Shown: piece after piece, positions 32,153-43,281 of the stretch | Numbering within the stretch: the first letter of the stretch is position 1 | How the letters are laid out: the number at the start of each line of letters is the position of its first letter | Assembly (NCBI RefSeq): GCF_010183535.1 | Contig: NC_071328.1 | Location: 14,012,001-14,076,000, forward strand | DNA from: Caenorhabditis remanei | Taxonomy: Eukaryota > Nematoda > Chromadorea > Rhabditida > Rhabditidae | Direction: 5' to 3' | DNA length: 64,000 nucleotides | Made by a program: the position numbers and the translations under genes | Notes under the pieces: generated by a model | What the model saw: the letters and a program-made list of their open reading frames with translations, nothing else | Told to the model about the DNA's origin: nothing | Databases searched by the model: none

Positions 32153-32831
32153 CAGTAGCGACCATAAGTGGGGAGGGACGTGTCTTGTGTTTTTCTACAA
32201 ACTAACATTGAAAAATTACAGTTTAAGAAAAAAATGTTTCTAATTTTTTTCACTCAAAATTTTTTTCACTGCCATTTTTTCTCAATTTCTGGTATTTTCT
32301 GGATGAAAAACAAACATAACTTTTAAAAACTGCACGCGAAATGCTTTATCACACATAATAAAGCACATTTATGTGTTCCTTGTTTATGTTGTAGTCAGAA
32401 AATACCAGAAATTGAGAAAAAATAAGAATTAAAAAATTTTGAGTGAAAAAAATTAGAAAAATTATTTTTTCTTAAACTGTAATTTTTTAATGTTGGTTTG
32501 TAGAAAAACACAAGACACGTCTTTTGGTGCATGTTTCGGCTAATTTGAAGCCTTTTTTGAGGAGTTATGAAGATTTTTCCGAGGACACTACTTTTGACTT
32601 CTGGAGCTCTAGCACGATGCTCAGGAGTTGAGAAGCCAATTCAACATAATTGTTTGTTTATTTGAACGTGTTCCATCATTTTAACATCAAAAACTCAATA
32701 ACTCCAAGAGAAAAATAAAAAGTTTTTTTTCGGATTTTCAAATCAAGATCAGGAAAAATCGATTATCGAAAAAATCAGTGACAGAGTTACACATGAAAGT
32801 ACAAAGAGGTGCTCACTTATGCTCGCTACTG
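32153..32831. mobile_element. Tc1/mariner-like element with TA duplication
   Basis: CAGTAGCGACCATAAGTG at the left and the complement-like CACTTATGCTCGCTACTG at the right are each flanked by TA (32151-32152, 32832-32833). A 345-bp foldback is nested just inside the left end. No transposase frame survives, so it is non-autonomous. The assignment rests on the TA duplication and the CAGT-type ends. Confidence 0.55.
32177..32521. repeat. Nested foldback (345 bp)
   Basis: GACGTGTCTTGTGTTTTTCT at the left is matched by its complement at the right. Pairing continues through ACAGTTTAAGAAAAAA and ACCAGAAATTGAGAAAA, leaving a short loop around 32340. Confidence 0.65.
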
Positions 32832-33132
32832 TATATTTTCACAACATGCCGTTCTATCAGAGTAAAATTGGTTATCAATTTTTAACACAATCGTATAGAA
32901 ACCCCTCTTCTTTCTTTAAAGCAATTATACTTTCTTATCGGTAGACAAAAGAAAAACGTTTGAGTCGGCATCAAACAAAGGGTCAAATGAGTAATATGAT
33001 AGATATCATAAGAATAGAAGAGAAAGAGAGAAAAAGAGGGAGACCGTCCTCCCCTCCTCTCCACCCCCCCCCCCCCCCCCCCCCCCCGCTGCTTCTCGTC
33101 CTCCCTCTTCTTCTCAACCAATTCATTCATTT

Positions 33133-33237
33133 AGCATTCAAGACGTCTTATCGGAATAGACCGTCGAAATATTGTTATTATTACTGATTTTTATAGAATT
33201 CTAATTAATTATTATACCTATTCGGAAGCTGTTTGAG
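33133..33237 (+). promoter_or_regulatory. Leader exon L3 with splice donor
   Basis: AGCATTCAAGACGTCTTATC to GTTTGAG|GTAAGAG, slightly shorter than L2 through loss of a TTATT repeat. The intron continues to the acceptor TTTTCAG at 34261-34267. Confidence 0.5.
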
Positions 33238-33724
33238 GTAAGAGGGGTTTAAGGAAATTGTAAGAAAAACCTCATTTTAATATATTTTTGAATCATTTTT
33301 TCAAAAATTAACATATATCGTATTCTAATTAACCTCTACTTCCTATAATTGACTAAAATTTTAACGAAATTTGTGAAAATTGGGAATTTTTAACACAAAA
33401 ACTGATTTTTTGAATGGAAAACCTTAATTTTCACAATAAAAATTTAGCAATTTTCGTAAATTTTCTCTTTTTTCAAATCTTGTTAAGGAGAAATGAGAAC
33501 TAAAATAGTCATTTTCGAAAATTTTTACCGTTTTTTAAAGTTAATAACATAAACAATTGGAAAAATAACACTATATTTTTCAAGTGGAATTTTTTGGAAA
33601 ATTTGAAAAATAAATATTGGAATTTTTGAAAAATTTTAGAATTCATCTGCAAAAAAGTTTCATTTTTTAAATCAGTTTTTGCATACAGCAATGACCAGAA
33701 TTTGCCGTTTTCCGTTGAACATGA

Positions 33725-34074
33725 CCAACTTTAACAGCGTGTCATGCTAATACTGATTCACCCATCAAATCGTTTTTTAATGGATCATACAGATAAAAAG
33801 TTGAACTCCATTTTTATAGTTGACACTTTTCCTGTGCGGATACTCCCTAGCAAGTTACATATCGACAAAGTAACTTCTCCCTCAAATTGTCCCATTTCAG
33901 TGCAAAATAGAGTGATTTTTGAGCTGTCCCCTTAAAATGACCATAACTCTCTAGTGAGTGCCCGTACAAAAAAGTTGTCAACTACAAAAATGAAGATCTA
34001 GGTCTGATATGTATGACTCATTAAATTTTTACTTGATGGCACATTCAGTAATACCATGCAGCCACTCAAAGTTG
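33725..34074. repeat. Intronic foldback repeat, copy in unit C
   Basis: About 350 bp; closest to the copy at 29771-30113 and placed at the same position of the intron, so it predates duplication of the unit. Confidence 0.6.
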
Positions 34075-34267
34075 AACTATTTTAACATAAAACGGGAAAA
34101 GTTGTATACGGTTTGCTTTGATTTAAAGTTCCTATCTTCCCACTTTTCAAAAATTGGTTCAAATGTAAATATTTTGATAAATAGAACCGCTTCAAACACA
34201 CCGCTAGGTACACCTCTATTACATGTTTTACCGAAAATATATTGATAATCCTTCTTTTTATTTTCAG

Positions 34268-34793
34268 AGCAACGAACAAAAAAAAATGCTGAACCAATCC
34301 AAACGTAACTCGTATGCCCATGGAGTCTTGAACAGTCATTTCAAGGCCAGAAAGACGTTTTCAAGTGCCGCCATCAGGGATATAATCTATTTTGCTGGAA
34401 AACACAGATTCTCGAAAACCGCTGGAGATGAGATCTTCGACCTTATATCCAAAAATTGTGCCAGTCAAGTTGGATTCCATGGAGAAGATTTTCTCGAAAA
34501 GTTGAGAAAAGTTTTGGTGGAAAACTCCCGTGTCGCCTACTTCGAACTCGAGAACAGAGTGTTCAAGGACCAGTACACGGAAATGGACCACATCGGACAC
34601 TGCATCACCGGCGATATGGGATGAAGCTACCAACATCCAACTGGGTCTGGCGACGGGAGAAAAGAATTGGGAAATCGAAGTCGCCAAGCAGGTTCACATC
34701 TTGGAGGATGTGATCCATGGGATGGTCGACCAAAGGAAGTCTCGCGAAAGAATTACCCGGACCATCGAAGCCCTTCGCGACGTATTGGTATAG
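34268..34793 (+). pseudogene. Exonuclease-family member C lacking the exonuclease core
   Basis: After the acceptor at 34267 an open frame encodes the helical N-terminal domain (RDIIYFAGKHRF, GDEIFDLISKN, FLEKLRKVLVENSRVAYFE), alignable with residues 20-110 of copy A. Near 34600 the frame ends in TGA. The adjacent frame carries only the C-terminal helical segment (VAKQVHILEDV ... IEALRDVLV) also present in B. Everything between, including both exonuclease motifs, is deleted. It might still make a short N-domain protein of about 118 residues from the ATG at 34287. Confidence 0.5.
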
Positions 34794-35619
34794 GAGCCCT
34801 CTCCAAAGATATTGTATCCAGTTCGCCATCAACGAAGCCCTGGAAAAAATTTAAATTTCTTGTTAAATGTTTATTTTATTTTATTTTATTTTTTCTTAAA
34901 TTTTTGTATCCAGTTAAAATAAAATAGTTACTCCAGAAGAAGAGAACCATTGAGGCCCTTCGCAGCGTATTGTAATAAACTCCCGTTTTTATCTCTGTCC
35001 CCTACCGTACACGAACTCCCCCTCCATCTCCCCTCTCCCCTACAGTACACGAACTAATTATATTCATTAACTTATTTAATGTCTCAAGAGATAGTCCTGA
35101 AAACGCCACACATATACAGATGAAATGAAAAAGTTTTTTTTAAATATTATACGAAATAAAGAGTAATTAATGAAAAGTAATTAATTCAAGAACATTTTTG
35201 TCTTCAAACCATGTTTTTTTCATAAAATACCATTTTCCAATATATATATATATATATTTGTTTTGGTTTTGTACCAATGCGCGTTCGGTCATGTGTTCGG
35301 GTCCCACAGAGCAATCACTTACCGAATTTTGAGCCAACCTTTTTTTTTTGAGTTCTCACCTCCTTTAATAATAGAACAATAGTGACCGAAGTGGTGCCGA
35401 AAGTTAGGCCACTAGGCCAGGTATTACTTAGACAAGGTACAGGTACACACACAAGCAAAAAGAGTTTATTCTGAAGTTTAACGTAAATGAAGAATAATTA
35501 ATGAACAAGTAATTAAATAACTCCAGAACATCTTGTACGATAAACTTTTGCAAAAACTTCAGAAATCGTTGCTTAGTCTTAATTTTAAAAGGGGACACCA
35601 TAGTCTCCACTGTGGGTCA

Positions 35620-35947
35620 ATAATTATTCTGCTATGGAACACACGAATCATAAGCCAGTAACATTATTCCCCAAGAAAAGAAATTGGTCAATGCTTTCAA
35701 AAGAAAGATGTGTATCATATGCCTCGGACAGGCAAATCACCACCCAGCCTCATACTTCGGACTCAAGAGAACCGACCACTTGTGTCAGGAGGAGTTTTGC
35801 AGACTTTAGAAAACGATAATGTTTTACAGTTTCGAAATCCATCACAAGTCCATCTGCAACAAAGCCTATCAACACGAGGAAAATGACAATCAACTCGAAA
35901 AAATGATTGAAGAGGACCCATCTCACAACGACCAACCGGGTCACTAA
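35620..35947 (+). pseudogene. Gag-like zinc-knuckle gene, copy G1 (broken)
   Basis: The reading frame homologous to the other copies has a stop after HES and lacks the first CxxC. The second knuckle keeps CIICLGQANHH but its last Cys is Tyr (PASYFG), and a second stop ends the exon. The 3' exon (after TTTACAG at about 35829) keeps FEIHHKSIC and an acidic tail. It faces the FY5 remnant at 36158-36450. Confidence 0.5.
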
Positions 35948-36157
35948 AAATCCCAAAACTAAACTAGGTTACCCCTCTTCCATTATTAGTATCAACACAA
36001 TAATTTTAGAAAAACCCACTATTACCCTCGCTTCCATTATAAATTTCTGTTCATCTTTTTTAATAAACATAAACGAACGAGTAACAACACAAGTTTATTC
36101 CATATTGAATAACAGAAGAAGAAAAGAGGAAAAAGAACAAGTGGGCGAAACGTTGAA

Positions 36158-36450
36158 CTACTCCTCGACCAGTAGGCACTCCAGTGGGAAGAGTCCAAGT
36201 TCCTCTCGCCCGACGAAATAAATCTGGTCGTTGTAAAAATAACATTGCGATGGTCCGAAAAAACAAATATCAATCATACCAAACACAAAATCAAGAGAAT
36301 CACCTAATTGTGTGCACCCGCAACGTCCGGTGCACCCTTCCCCCTCTATGGGTGAACCGGACGGGCAGAGAATCAAGATACTGCAAACGAAGATTTATCA
36401 TCCGAGCGGTTTGGCCAATGAGTTAGCCAATGAGTTAGGGGGACGACCAT
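36158..36450 (-). pseudogene. FY gene copy 5 (broken)
   Basis: Exon 1 starts at the ATG at 36450 but is frameshifted early (repeat of ACTCATTGGC). The rest reads RFTHRGGRVHR in a second frame. The acceptor is TCGG instead of TCAG. Exon 2 has lost the central segment (EYFYSRYG to ISF), keeping CYFYND joined to FVGREELGLFPLE. Three independent lesions make it a clear pseudogene. Confidence 0.55.
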
Positions 36451-36459
36451 GATTGAATG

Positions 36460-37191
36460 ATGATAATCTCACCACGAAAGTATTCCTTTTATACCACCTG
36501 AAAAATAGAAACTGAAACATGCTCCACCTAAATTTACACAGATTTCAACGAAAAACTGAAAATCAAACTAATCCCGCCCAAATTACACATTCCCGTAGAC
36601 TCACAAAAATCTCAAAATTCTAAACAATTCTCAAATGCACATGAACCCCTCGCAACTTTCTTCGTCACAACAATAGTCTAGACTATCAGCTAATAACCGT
36701 ACAATAGACACACCGTTATCAATTATAAAAACTCGGGTCAGGGTCAAAACTTTTCCCACGAAACATCAATTAATTTGAAAACAAAAGAAAAATACGAAAA
36801 TTACACCTCAATCGTTTTCAAAATCAGTTAAAGTTGTTTGAAGAGGTTTTAAAGCAATTTTTCGGCATAATTATGAAATTGGGCGGAGCTTGCTTTCAGT
36901 TTTTGGGTTTCTGGCGGTATAAAAGGGTGTTCAGTATGTCATAACTTTTATTTTATAGTAATGGTATCCATATAAAACTTTAAAAAATTAAAGACATACC
37001 ATCTCCGGATTCCAGCAGCCCTAATCACCTTGAGCTGTCGATTTCTGTAATTTTAATGATATTAATAGATAATTTCATAGCAAAACCTGACGCCGTTCTC
37101 TTCTACAAGAAAAATCACAAGATCACAAGTTTCCTCGCAAAATAATCATTCATAATTTTGGTATTTCCATGAAATTCAATTGTTCACTTAC
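36460..37191 (-). other. FY promoter region and repeat, duplicated at 39610-40350
   Basis: A TATA box (complement of CCTTTTATACCACC, 36486-36499) lies 40-50 bases upstream of FY5. A second one facing right (GGCGGTATAAAAGGG, 36914-36928) sits next to a GGGCGGAGCTTG element. The whole stretch is nearly identical to 39610-40350, so leader L6 and FY5 were duplicated together with L7 and FY4. No other gene. Confidence 0.45.
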
Positions 37192-37290
37192 CACAAAAAT
37201 CCAAAAATCGTAAGAAATAATTAGAATTCAAAAATAATCAGGGGAATAAATATATTTCGACGGTCTATACACTAAGACATCTTTGTTATG
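37192..37290 (-). promoter_or_regulatory. Leader exon L6 with splice donor
   Basis: Second leader subtype: GTCTTAGTGTATAGACCGTC, CCCCTGATTATTTTTGAATTC, ending in GTG|GTAAGTG. Points toward FY5. Confidence 0.45.
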
Positions 37291-37499
37291 GAATGATGAA
37301 GAAAGGAAGGATGTATTCTCCCTTTCTCTCTTATCACTCTCTAGATTTTATCAATCTGATTTTCGGAAAACGGGGAGACCTGTATTTTATATGATATCGA
37401 TATTATCTCTCATCTTGCCGGCCAGTTTTATGATAAAGGATCACCAGGAGAAAGCGGCAGTAGATTCCATTTTGCCTAAATTTTAATCAAGCAAGCAAG

Positions 37500-38472
37500 A
37501 ATGAAAAGTTTGAAACATGGGTCAACTATAATTGAGTAATCCAACAAATTATAAGACAAAATCGTGTTTCTGTGTATTTTTTTCAGAACTATGTGGTTAT
37601 TGCTGTTACAGCGTTCCATGTTGACGAATTTTTTAATTTCATATTCATTCAATTATTCAAATCTAGTGCTTCATTTTCGTAGTTGTCAACTTTCTGATAG
37701 CTCCGCCCACTTTTGCGATATATGCGTTCAAAGATGGTAACCAGCTGGCGGGGTTGAAAAAATTGTTAATTTTTGAACGCCCGTCGTTTAGCCAGTTTTT
37801 GTCAACGGTTTCAAAAGTTAAATTTCTTAACAGATCGAAACCAGAGCTACATTTTTGTAGTTAACCAGTTTTTGTAAGCTCCGCCCACTTTTGAGATAGG
37901 CGGTGTCAAAGTTGGTGACGCAGAGAAGCGAGAACGGACGACTCCCTCGCGTTGCTATTTTTAGAGGCGCATATCTCAAAAGTGGACGGAGCTATCAAAA
38001 AGTTGTCAAGAACAAAAATGTAGCCCTGGGTTTGATCTATCAGAAAAATTTAATTTTATAGAAGGTATCAAATAAGTAAAATGTTACGGAGCTTCAAAGT
38101 TAAACTATTTAAACGAATCTTCCGCTGTTTTCTTTTTTTAATACTATTTCCCATTTTTTTCAAGTGAATTTAAAAAAATGTAATAAAATATACTTTTCTA
38201 TGTCATGAATGTGACCATTCATTAATATTTCTGTCTGTTTCAGGTGGCATTCAATGTAAATTGAAATTTGTGCTATCTGGTCGATAGAATTTCGGGGAAA
38301 TGGAATTTTTTCCTGTTGATTGTTTATCAAAATACCGGGAGGCAGAATAAGAGTCAATCCCGATATCCTGTTAAATACAGGTCTCCTTGCCCTCCGTAAA
38401 TCAAATTGGTAAAAATCTAGTGAGTGATAAAAGAGAAAAGGGATTCCTTCCTATCTCCTTTTCTTCATCATT
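37500..38472. other. Foldback repeats and LTR-like upstream sequence
   Basis: About 37680-38060 is a composite foldback with GCTCCGCCCACTTTTGAGAT / ATCTCAAAAGTGGACGGAGC, duplicated at 40820-41200. From 38230 on (CTGTCTGTTTCAGGTGGCATTC, then GATATCCTGTTAAATACAGG) is sequence shared with 41350-41560 and, distantly, with 13365-13450 in the palindrome arm. It is probably the promoter part upstream of leader L8. No gene. Confidence 0.4.
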
Positions 38473-38571
38473 CCATATCAAAGATGTCTTAGTGTATAGA
38501 CCGTCGAAATATATTTATTCCCCTGATTATTTTTAAATTCTAATTTTTGCTTTCGATTTTGGATTTTTGTG
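38473..38571 (+). promoter_or_regulatory. Leader exon L8 with splice donor
   Basis: Same subtype as L6, in opposite orientation, ending GTG|GTAAGTG. Only ~70 bases separate it from the truncated G2 gene, so the intron and 5' coding part of G2 have been deleted. Confidence 0.45.
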
Positions 38572-38639
38572 GTAAGTGAACAATCTGATTTTATGGAAAA
38601 TCGAAATTATGAATGATTATTTTGTGAGGAAACTTTCAA

Positions 38640-39000
38640 CGACGTGCAAATTCTACCACGGAACACACGAGACATACGCATGCAACATCATCCCCCAAGA
38701 AAAGAAGTTGCCAATTGCCTTCAAAAGAAAGATGTGCATAATTTGCCTAGGACAGGCAAAAAAACCACCCAGCCGCATGCTATGGACTGAAAAGAACAGA
38801 CCACTTGTGCCAAGAGGAATCATGCAAGAAAGAGTATGCCCCAAATTAACACCAAAACTTTGAGAACCAAAGATTTTTACAGTTTCCAAATCCACCATAA
38901 GTCGATCTGCGACAAGGCTTCTCCACACGAAGAAGAGGACATTCAACTCGATCAACTCATGAGAGATCACCAGGACGATGAAATCCAAGCGACCCAATGA
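38640..39000 (+). pseudogene. Gag-like zinc-knuckle gene, copy G2 (broken)
   Basis: Lacks the N-terminal ~55 codons of G3/G4. The first knuckle has CKFYH in place of CKFCH, losing a zinc ligand. An extra base in GCAAAAAAACC shifts the frame inside the second knuckle. The 3' exon (after TTTACAG at ~38881) is intact: FQIHHKSICDKAS and an acidic tail ending QATQ. Faces FY4. Confidence 0.5.
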
Positions 39001-39187
39001 TGAGCAAAGAAAGCTGCCACTATGCTCTTAGGAAAACCTCCCAGTTACCCCCCTCCACTATATCAACCCCCAGTTACCCTTCATACACTATCATCACAAC
39101 GAATAAAAACATATTTTTGAACAACAATTTTTTTTATTCAACACAATGAGAACAGGAAAAAAGAAAGGGAAAAGGAGGGAGCGGGAC

Positions 39188-39600
39188 TCATTCCCCGACG
39201 GACAAGAACTCCAGTGGGAAGAGTCCCAAATCTTCACGACCTTCAATTGAGATCAAAGTATTCCGGTCGATGAGGGTCATGCCATAGCGGGAATGGAAAT
39301 ATTCAAGGATGGTGACCCACTCCATGCGACGGTCGTTGTAGAAGTAACACTTTGAGGGTCTGAAAAAATAAAAATCAATTAGGCTGAACCCAAAATAACA
39401 AAATCACCTGATGTTATGGACCCTCACGACCATGATTGAACAATATAGTGGATCTTCAATGTACCCTCTACAAGACCACGTCGATGGGAGAATCGAATAG
39501 GGATACTACCAACTTGTTGGAGTCTTAAATTGACAAGTCGGTCTGGGTGCATGTTTCAATTGGGAACATGAGCATTCAGCCAGACAAGAAATGGGACAAC
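39188..39600 (-). pseudogene. FY gene copy 4 (broken in exon 1)
   Basis: Exon 2 (39359-39188) is intact and encodes CYFYNDRRMEWVTILEYF, HSRYGMTLIDRNTLI and REDLGLFPLEFLSVGE. Exon 1 has a one-base loss at the start codon and a TGA where paralogues have Trp (PNWN). The upstream TATA box (complement of TTTTATACCACC) at 39630 is retained. Confidence 0.55.
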
Positions 39601-39609
39601 CATTATTAA

Positions 39610-40350
39610 ACAGTGATGATAAACTCATCCTTTTATACCACCTGAAAAATAGAAACTGAAACATGCTCCACCTAAATTTACACAGATTTCAACGAAAAAC
39701 TGAAAATCAAACCAATCCCGCCCAAATTACACAAGCCCGTAGACTCTCAAAAAGTCTCAAAAAGCTTAAAATGTTCTTTCAATACTCGTAAAAACCTCTT
39801 AACCTTCGTTGTCACAACAATCAGACCCATTAGTCTAGACTATCAGCTAATAACCGTACAATAGACACACCGTTATCAATTATAAAAACCCGCGTCAGGA
39901 GCAATACTTTCCCCACGAAACATCAATTAATTTAATAACAAAAGAAAAATACGAAAATTACACCTCAATCGTTTTCAAAATCAGTTAAAGTTGTTTGAAG
40001 AGGTTTTAAAGCAATTTTTCGGCATAATTATGAAATTGGGCGGAGCTTGCTTTCAGTTTTTGGGTTTCTGGCGGTATAAAAGGGTGTTCAGTAAGTCATA
40101 ACTTTTATTTTATAGTAATGGTATCCAAATAGGACCAATAAAATTGAAGACATACCATTTCCGGATTCCAGCTGTGCCTGTCACCTTGAGCTATTGATTT
40201 CTGTAATTTTCATGATGTTAATAGATAATTTCATTGGTAGAACTAGACGCCGTTCTTGATTTACAAGAAAAAGCACAAGCTCAAAAGTTTCCTCACAATA
40301 TAATCATTCATAATTTTACATTTTCCATAAAATCCAATTGCTCACTTACC
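39610..40350 (-). other. Duplicate of the 36.5-37.2 kb FY upstream region
   Basis: Collinear with 36460-37191 including both TATA boxes and the GGCGGAGCTTG element, with scattered substitutions. No additional gene. Confidence 0.5.
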
Positions 40351-40448
40351 ACAAAATCCAAAAATCGAAAGCAACAATTAGAATTCAAAAATAATCAGGG
40401 GAATAAATATATTTCGACGGTCTATACACTAAGACATCTTTGTTATGG
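40351..40448 (-). promoter_or_regulatory. Leader exon L7 with splice donor
   Basis: Duplicate of L6, ending GTG|GTAAGTG on the minus strand and pointing toward FY4. Confidence 0.45.
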
Positions 40449-41560
40449 AATGATGAAGAAAGGAAGGATGTATTCTCCCTTTCTCTCTTATCACTCTCTA
40501 GATTTTATCAATCTGATTTTCGGAAAACGGGGAGACCTGTATTTTATATGATATCGATGTTATCTCTCATCTTGCCGGCCAGTTTTATGATAAAGGATCA
40601 CCAGGAGAAAGCGACAATAAATTTCATTTTGCCTAAATTTTAATCAAGCAAGCAAGTATGAAACGTGGGATATTCGAAACATGGGTCAACTATAATTGAG
40701 CAATCCAACAAACTATAAGACAAAATCGTGTTTCTGTGTATTTTTTTCAGAATTATGTGATTTTTGTACCAATCATTAGAATTTTGACACACCCACTTAT
40801 ACATTACTTGTAAATCAAAACCAGGGCTACGTTTTTGTAGTTGACAACATTTTGATAACTCCGCCCTCTTTTGAGGTATAAGCGGTCAAAAATGTTAACC
40901 ACAGCTGGCGGGTTGAAAAAATGGTTAATTTTTGAACGCCCGTCGTTTAGCCAGTTTTTTGTCAACAATTTGAAAAGTTTAACGTCTTAAAAGAGAAAAA
41001 CCTGGGCTACATTTTTGTAGTTAACCAGTTTTTGTAAGCTCCGCCCACTTTTGAGATAGGCGGTGTCAAAGTTGGTGACGCAGAGAAGCGAGAACGGACG
41101 GCTCCCTCGCGTTGCTATTTTTAGAGGCTCATATCTCAAAAGTGGACGGAGCTATCAAAAAGTTGTCAACTACAAAAATGTAGCCCTGGTTTCGATCTAT
41201 CAGAAAAATATAATTTTGTAGAAGGTATCCAAAAATAAAACGTGCAGTTAGACCAACGCTAAACTGAGATCTGTAAAACATTATTTTTCAGTGCTTGTGA
41301 ATTTAAAAAAATGTGATAAAATATACTTTTCCATGTCATGAGTTTTAATATGTCTGTCTGTTTTAGATGATATTCAATGTAGATTGCCATCTTTATTTGC
41401 CGGTTTAAGGAGGAGACCAATTTGTGGTCACGCTCCTCACCGATATCTTATAAAATACAGGTCTCCTCGCCCTCAGATAATCAAATTGATAAAAACCTAG
41501 AGAGTGATCAGAGAGAGAGAGGGAATACATTCCTCTTTTCTCTTTTCCTTCATCATTCCA
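40449..41560. other. Repeat-filled spacer
   Basis: Contains the upstream part of L7 (40450-40680, duplicate of 37290-37520), the second copy of the composite foldback (40820-41200) and LTR-like sequence (41350-41560: CTGTCTGTTTTAGATGATATTC, TCTTATAAAATACAGG). No coding region supported. Confidence 0.4.
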
Positions 41561-41656
41561 TAACAAAGATGTCTTAGTGTATAGACCGTCGAAATATATT
41601 TATTCCCCTGATTATTTTTGAATTCTAATTGTTGCTTTCGATTTTTGGATTTTGTG
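41561..41656 (+). promoter_or_regulatory. Leader exon L9 with splice donor
   Basis: Same subtype as L8, ending GTG|GTAAGTG. Followed by a TTAAT pentamer run at 41726-41750 and no gene in this orientation until 43282. Confidence 0.45.
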
Positions 41657-42640
41657 GTAAGTGAGCAATTGGATTTTATGGAAAATGTAAAATTATGAAT
41701 GATTATATTGTGAGGAAACTTGTGATTTAATTTAATTTAATTTAATTTATTGACTAAAAAAATAATCAATGCTATACACTAGAGACCTGATCAAGCCCCT
41801 CACGAGGCGACAGACCTTGTGTTTTTCTTGTAGATCAAGAACGGCGTCTGGTTTTACCAATGAAATGATCTATTTATGTCATTAAAATTACAGAAATCAA
41901 CCGCTCCAAGGTGACAGGGACCGCTGGTATCCGGAGATGGTATGTCTTTAATTAATTGTTGTTCCTATTTGGAAACAGTTTCTATGAAACATAAGTTATG
42001 ACAAACATAGCTCCCTTTTATACCGCCAGAATACCAAAAACTAAAAACAAGCTCCGCCCAATTTTACAATTTTGAATAAAAACCTCTTCAAACAACTTTA
42101 ACTGATTCTTAAAATTGATTTTGGGTCTTTTTAAAACCAAACGTTTAGAAACCACGACACTGAAAAATAGGGAATTTTTCACGATTCAAGTGAAATCGGT
42201 TTTTAAATTTCCGGTTTTGAAACATCCCGGAACCTCGAAATCTGATTATATGGTTTAGCTCCAATTCGAAGATTACACATTTATTAAAAATAGCTTTATC
42301 AATGATAAGAACCCTTGTCAGTGTCATAATTTTGTCCCCAAACATGACTTATGTTGTACCTGTGGTTTATTGAAAGTTCAGTGGTAGATTAATAAGTTTA
42401 TGAATAAAGTAGAAGAGGGCAATAATAAGAAGAAATGGGGGGAAATTGGAAAGGGGGTGATACTGTTGCACCTGTGGTTGACGGGTTCAGTGGTAGATAG
42501 AATAATTAGTTTATTGGGTAAATAAAAGTAAAGGGGAAAATAGGAAGGAAGGGGAAATTGGATTTGGGAGGGAGAAGATCACGACTTAGGATGGGTAGTT
42601 CTCTTAACAATTACAACTAAAAATACTAGAAAAAGGGGGC
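41657..42640. other. AT-rich and purine-rich spacer
   Basis: Bases 41990-42070 carry a minus-strand TATA box (complement of TTTTATACCGCC) with the FY-type GCTCCGCCC element but no FY gene. Bases 42355-42560 hold two diverged copies of ACCTGTGGTT...TTCAGTGGTAGAT followed by A/G-rich sequence, resembling LTR or UTR debris. Confidence 0.35.
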
Positions 42641-42645
42641 TTCTT

Positions 42646-43012
42646 TTATACTGTATTCATCCTTGCGTCGTTTCCCTCCGTCTCCCGATGCTCCTCAGTG
42701 TCTCCTCCGTTTAATGGTTTCGTCGCCGCATTCCATCTCCGTTTTCCAATTTGGTGGTCGAGATCCGCCTTAATCGGCCGTCCTTCTGGCGCCATCCCAA
42801 TTAGCCATTTGCAAGAAGTGATCTTAGGCGCCGGAAGTCCGTGTGGTATCCAATTGATGATCGCGTCCGGCCGGCGAGAGATAAGAGGGGTCACGGAGCA
42901 AGAGAAGATAAGATGGATGCGTCATCGAGCGATCATGTTTTTGTCCAATATCTCCTAGTTGCGTCATCCTGGCGCAACACTCCGGGCGAAGGGAAAGTTT
43001 CTTCAGTTCCAA
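42646..43012 (-). other. Uncertain minus-strand open frame with a downstream TATA box
   Basis: An 82-codon frame (42894-42646), preceded by overlapping frames to 43012, is unusually GC-rich for the window and contains LPAPKITSCKWLIGMAPEG and GKRRWNAATKPLNGG. ACAGTATAAAAGAAG lies at its 3' end (42643-42657, minus strand), as when a polyprotein runs into an LTR promoter. I do not recognise the protein. Confidence 0.25.
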
Positions 43013-43281
43013 TTTGAATGAGAGGGTGTGGGAGGAAATGTTTTTTAGAAATTTTGTGGAGAGGGGATGAATGATATCCAGGGATGCAAAAAGGTTTTCT
43101 CGAAAAGTGTGGGGGGGGGGGGGAGTGCAAAATAACGGGGACAGGGAAAGGGGAATTTAATCACAATAAAGTCTAAAATATGGCGGGATCCGTCATATCT
43201 TCCGGTGCCCACGTATTGTAGGGACGGGTATAAAATCTTAAAAAGGCGGGATGCCTTTATCATTCTTCTATTGGCTCGAAC

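Larger units (their letters stand above)
32876..35605 (+). mobile_element. Leader-exonuclease unit, copy C
   Basis: Same order as copy B: 5' flank from AACACAATCGTATAGAAACC, leader L3, foldback 33725-34074, gene, then a 3' flank ending near AAAGGGGACACCATAGT. The poly-C run at 33065-33087 is unique to this copy. Confidence 0.55.

Noticed and set aside
33744..34245. Short open frames in the intron of unit C
   Set aside because: They fall entirely in the repeated foldback sequence and differ between copies B, C and D.
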